From DATARH01 sp963789255 (GTDB taxonomy: Bacteria; Pseudomonadota; Alphaproteobacteria; ATCC43930; CGMCC-115725): 64,000 bases of DNA. Positions within the stretch are counted from its first letter, which is position 1. Each line of letters begins with the position of its first letter. The position numbers and the translations under genes were made by a program. Below the pieces are notes generated by a model, which saw only the letters and a program-made list of their open reading frames with translations, searched no databases and had not been told where the DNA came from. Below are positions 62,023-64,000 of the stretch, piece after piece. The stretch covers positions 124,001 to 188,000 of the forward strand of contig CAWBJW010000003.1 in NCBI GenBank assembly GCA_963789255.1, in the 5' to 3' direction.

Positions 62023-63108
62023 ATGCCTCAAAGCGGGGACCTATCGGCCGGTATCGTCTTTACCGGCTGCGAAATCAGCGCCGGCGCCAGCGCTGCCTCA
62101 GGCGGCGGCAGCGGCTCCGCGGTGCCGCACGCGCATCGCCGCTGGGAGGTCGTGGTCGCCGGCAAGCGGGTCAAGACCGTCGATGTGCACGCGCATTGCA
62201 TCGTCCCGGACGCCGCGAAGCTGATCGATCACCCGCTCGAGGCGCCCGCCCTCTTGTGGACAAATGTCGGCGACCGCCTCGCCCACATGGACAAGTCCGG
62301 CGTCGATGTGGAGGCGCTCAGCATCAATCCCTTCTGGTACCGCGCCGAGCGCGATGCGGCCGCCGAGTTGATCCGCGTCAACAACGAGACCTTGGTGGAA
62401 TTCTGCGCCGGCCATCCCGACCGTTTCGTCGCCTTCGCGACGGCCGCATTGCAATACCCCGATCTCGCCGCCAGCCAGGTCGAGCACGCGGTGAAAAACC
62501 TCGGCTTCCGCGGCGTCGGCGTTGGCGGCAGCGTCGCCGGCGAGGAACTGGCCAACCCGAAGTTCCACCCGTTCTGGGCCAAGTGCGAAGAATTGGGCGT
62601 GCTGGTCTTCATGCACCCGCTCGGCACCCGCGAACTGGAGCCGTCGGGCCGGCTCGCCGGCAGCGGCCTCTTGACCAACACGATCGGCAACCCGCTCGAA
62701 ACCACGATCGCGCTGTCGCACCTGATCTTCGAGGGCACGCTCGACCGCTTCCCCGGCCTCAAGATCTGCGCCGCGCATGGCGGCGGTTTTCTGCCCTCCT
62801 ACGCCAACCGCTCGGACGCGGTGATCAAGACATTTCCCAATCGGGTAGGCCCACTGCCGAAGAAGCCGCCGACCGCCTACATCAGGGAAGGCCAGCTCTA
62901 TTTCGATTCGATCATGTTCACCGGCGAGGGGATGCGCCACCTGATCGCCGAGGCCGGCATCGAGCACGTCGTCCTCGGCACCGATTACCCGTTCCCGTGG
63001 AACACCGCGCCGGTCGACCACACCCTGTCGATCCCGGGCCTCAGCGACGCCGACAAGATCGCGATCCTCGGCGGCACCGCCGCCAAGCTGCTCGGGATCG
63101 AGGGGTAG
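62023..63108 (+). CDS. Amidohydrolase family protein (ACMSD-like)
   Basis: 361 aa metal-dependent TIM-barrel enzyme of the amidohydrolase-2 group, which includes ACMSD and gamma-resorcylate decarboxylase. The metal-binding HxH is VDVHAHCIVP (His56, His58), followed by VFMHPLGT, the His in KICAAHGGGFLPSY, and the catalytic Asp in LGTDYPFPW. The first ~45 residues, with a Gly/Ser-rich stretch, precede the barrel and are atypical. GGAGG lies 7 nt before the ATG. Probably a decarboxylase or hydrolase of aromatic-derived acids; the substrate is open. Confidence 0.87.
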   Translation: MPQSGDLSAGIVFTGCEISAGASAASGGGSGSAVPHAHRRWEVVVAGKRVKTVDVHAHCIVPDAAKLIDHPLEAPALLWTNVGDRLAHMDKSGVDVEALSINPFWYRAERDAAAELIRVNNETLVEFCAGHPDRFVAFATAALQYPDLAASQVEHAVKNLGFRGVGVGGSVAGEELANPKFHPFWAKCEELGVLVFMHPLGTRELEPSGRLAGSGLLTNTIGNPLETTIALSHLIFEGTLDRFPGLKICAAHGGGFLPSYANRSDAVIKTFPNRVGPLPKKPPTAYIREGQLYFDSIMFTGEGMRHLIAEAGIEHVVLGTDYPFPWNTAPVDHTLSIPGLSDADKIAILGGTAAKLLGIEG

Positions 63109-63128
63109 AGAAACCTTTATCCACGCGC

Positions 63129-63205
63129 GCATTCCCGGCGGAAGCCGGGACCCACTTTCCAGCCGTCCCGGAAATGGAAAGGTGGATCCCGACTTTCACC
63201 GGATT
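63129..63205. repeat. REP-like element at the edge of a low-G+C segment
   Basis: CATTCCCGGCGGAAGCCGGG (63129-63148) with a degenerate opposite arm, GTGGATCCCGACTTTCACCGG (63182-63202). It fills the gap after the amidohydrolase and ends 1-2 nt before the stop codon of the A/T-rich gene, so the composition break falls at the repeat. Confidence 0.6.
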
Positions 63206-63206
63206 T

Positions 63207-63671
63207 CTAGAGGGATTTGTAGCGCCGCGTCTTTGCGCAATGTGAAATTTTTTCGATTTGCTCGAAAATCATTCTTCGTTTCTCGTCGAGCCATTTCTCT
63301 GAAATTTCTTCTGCGCGTTTAATCGGTACCATACCCGCTTTGGGTTTACCAAATTTATACAAAGTTAACGGGAAAGTCTTGCCCAGAGAGGTCAATCTGC
63401 CGTGAGAGATTGCGTCTCTAATCTCAACGACTGCGAAATCCACTGAAAATTTTGTTTCGGATGGAGAAAGTTCAGCGTTGTAAATTTCTATTAGGGGTCG
63501 CAAACTCATAAAATTTGTTAAGTATGTCTCGGGTACAGCGCCCGTCGGTCTTTCTGGAAAATTTAAATTCTCGCCGTGAGCCTCACATAAAAAGACGCGC
63601 AGAGCAAGTTCAAAGGAATGAAGATTTCCCATAACCTTGCCCAAGCCGATAAGGTGATCGGAACCTTCCAT
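63207..63671 (-). CDS. Low-G+C protein with HEPN-like RDxxxH motif
   Basis: 154 aa, strikingly A/T-rich in a GC-rich window and rich in Lys, Phe, Ile and Glu, so almost certainly acquired. Helical throughout. EIRDAISHGRL (about residues 82-92) fits the R(N/D)xxxH motif of HEPN domains, many of which are RNases or nucleotide-modifying toxins and partners. No second-gene antitoxin is visible; the neighbours are ordinary metabolic genes. The start ATG 63671 lies 24 nt after the stop of the upstream oxidoreductase gene. HEPN membership rests on the motif alone. Confidence 0.6.
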   Translation of the reverse strand: MEGSDHLIGLGKVMGNLHSFELALRVFLCEAHGENLNFPERPTGAVPETYLTNFMSLRPLIEIYNAELSPSETKFSVDFAVVEIRDAISHGRLTSLGKTFPLTLYKFGKPKAGMVPIKRAEEISEKWLDEKRRMIFEQIEKISHCAKTRRYKSL

Positions 63672-63695
63672 TTCGGGTATCCGCGTCCTTCTGCT

Positions 63696-64000
63696 CTAGC
63701 CGCAGCTGGCTTTGATCGCCCGCCAGATCCGCTCGGGGGTGGCCGGGCCGGCGAAATCGCCGGCGCCGAGCGGCGCGAGCGCGTCGCGGATCGCGTTGCC
63801 GACGGCGGGGAACCCGGCGACCGCGCCGGCTTCGCCGCAGCCCTTGACGCCCAATGGGTTGGTGGTGCAGCGCGTCGGGTTGAAGGCGAGCGCAAAGAAC
63901 GGCAGGTCGCCGGCGCGCGGCAATGCATAGTCCATCAGCGATCCGGCGAGCATCTGCCCCGAATCCGGGTCGTAATGGGCATGCTCCAGCAAGGCTTGGC
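63696..64000 (-). CDS. Molybdenum hydroxylase large subunit (xanthine/CO dehydrogenase family), 3' end only
   Basis: The last ~101 residues of a CoxL/XdhB-type subunit; the gene continues beyond the window edge. The text EHAHYDPDSGQMLAGSLMDYALPRAGDLPFF and CTTNPLGVKGCGEAGAVAGFPAV are family signatures; the Glu of KGCGEAG is the catalytic base at the Mo-cytosine dinucleotide site. Ends ERIWRAIKASCG. The substrate (CO, purines or another heterocycle or aldehyde) cannot be read from this part. Confidence 0.9.
   Translation of the reverse strand, partial: QALLEHAHYDPDSGQMLAGSLMDYALPRAGDLPFFALAFNPTRCTTNPLGVKGCGEAGAVAGFPAVGNAIRDALAPLGAGDFAGPATPERIWRAIKASCG

Noticed and set aside
1..64000. tRNA, rRNA, CRISPR arrays, prophage or insertion-sequence genes
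   Set aside because: No T-loop signature, regular spacer array, transposase motif or integrase was seen on either strand.

Overview
The window is about two-thirds G+C and tightly packed with genes on both strands. Gene content and order point to an alphaproteobacterium, most likely a free-living Rhodospirillales-type lineage. The evidence is a ChvI/ChvG two-component pair followed by a short HPr kinase and a sugar-less regulatory PTS, a DivL-type kinase with Tyr in place of the phospho-accepting His, an ahcY-divL-tsaE-amgK-murU-addB-addA block, and zapE near mdh-sucC-sucD. No rRNA, tRNA, CRISPR array, insertion sequence or prophage was recognised.

Layout. 0.4-2.5 kb: ECF sigma factor, its membrane anti-sigma partner and a GST. 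2.6-6.1 kb: a luciferase-like monooxygenase and two divergent alpha/beta hydrolases. 6.2-12.2 kb: purM translationally coupled to an HPt protein, then a sigma-54 response regulator and a hybrid kinase; the last three look like one LuxQ/LuxU/LuxO-style phosphorelay. 12.3-14.5 kb: a DUF1989 protein, a lipoprotein and an MFS transporter. 14.6-20.1 kb: zapE, an AAA+ ATPase of unknown role, and mdh-sucC-sucD. 20.2-28.8 kb is accessory: a fatty acid hydroxylase, a second luciferase-like enzyme, an FAH-family hydrolase, an HPP relic, a probable selenoprotein with in-frame UGA, a HAD enzyme, a monooxygenase relic and a ClC channel. 29-34.8 kb: an SDR, uvrD, an ArsB/NhaD-type transporter and hemC. 34.9-48 kb: the addA to ahcY block on the minus strand. 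49-54.9 kb: ptsI, HPr, EIIA, hprK, chvG and chvI, also minus. 55-57.6 kb: a HugZ-like protein and pckA. 57.7-61.3 kb: a DevCA-like exporter whose ATPase carries a cyclic-nucleotide-binding domain. 61.6-64 kb: a small membrane protein, an amidohydrolase, a low-G+C HEPN-like gene and the 3' end of a molybdenum hydroxylase large subunit.

Two genome-wide signatures cut across these regions. First, eleven genes carry seventeen single-base frameshifts, every one consistent with one extra base. Removing them gives exactly the family lengths for mdh, sucD, pckA, chvG and divL, so they are most likely residual insertion errors of a long-read assembly rather than gene decay. Second, several families of palindromic repeats are scattered between genes and also inside addA and addB, where they are translated in frame.

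The most notable observation is the gene at 24234-25436. Its reading frame is broken only by a TGA that sits in a UxxC motif of a glycine/sarcosine/betaine-reductase selenoprotein B-like protein, followed by a GC-rich hairpin in the place of a bacterial SECIS. This predicts a selenocysteine-using organism and an uncharacterised selenoprotein.
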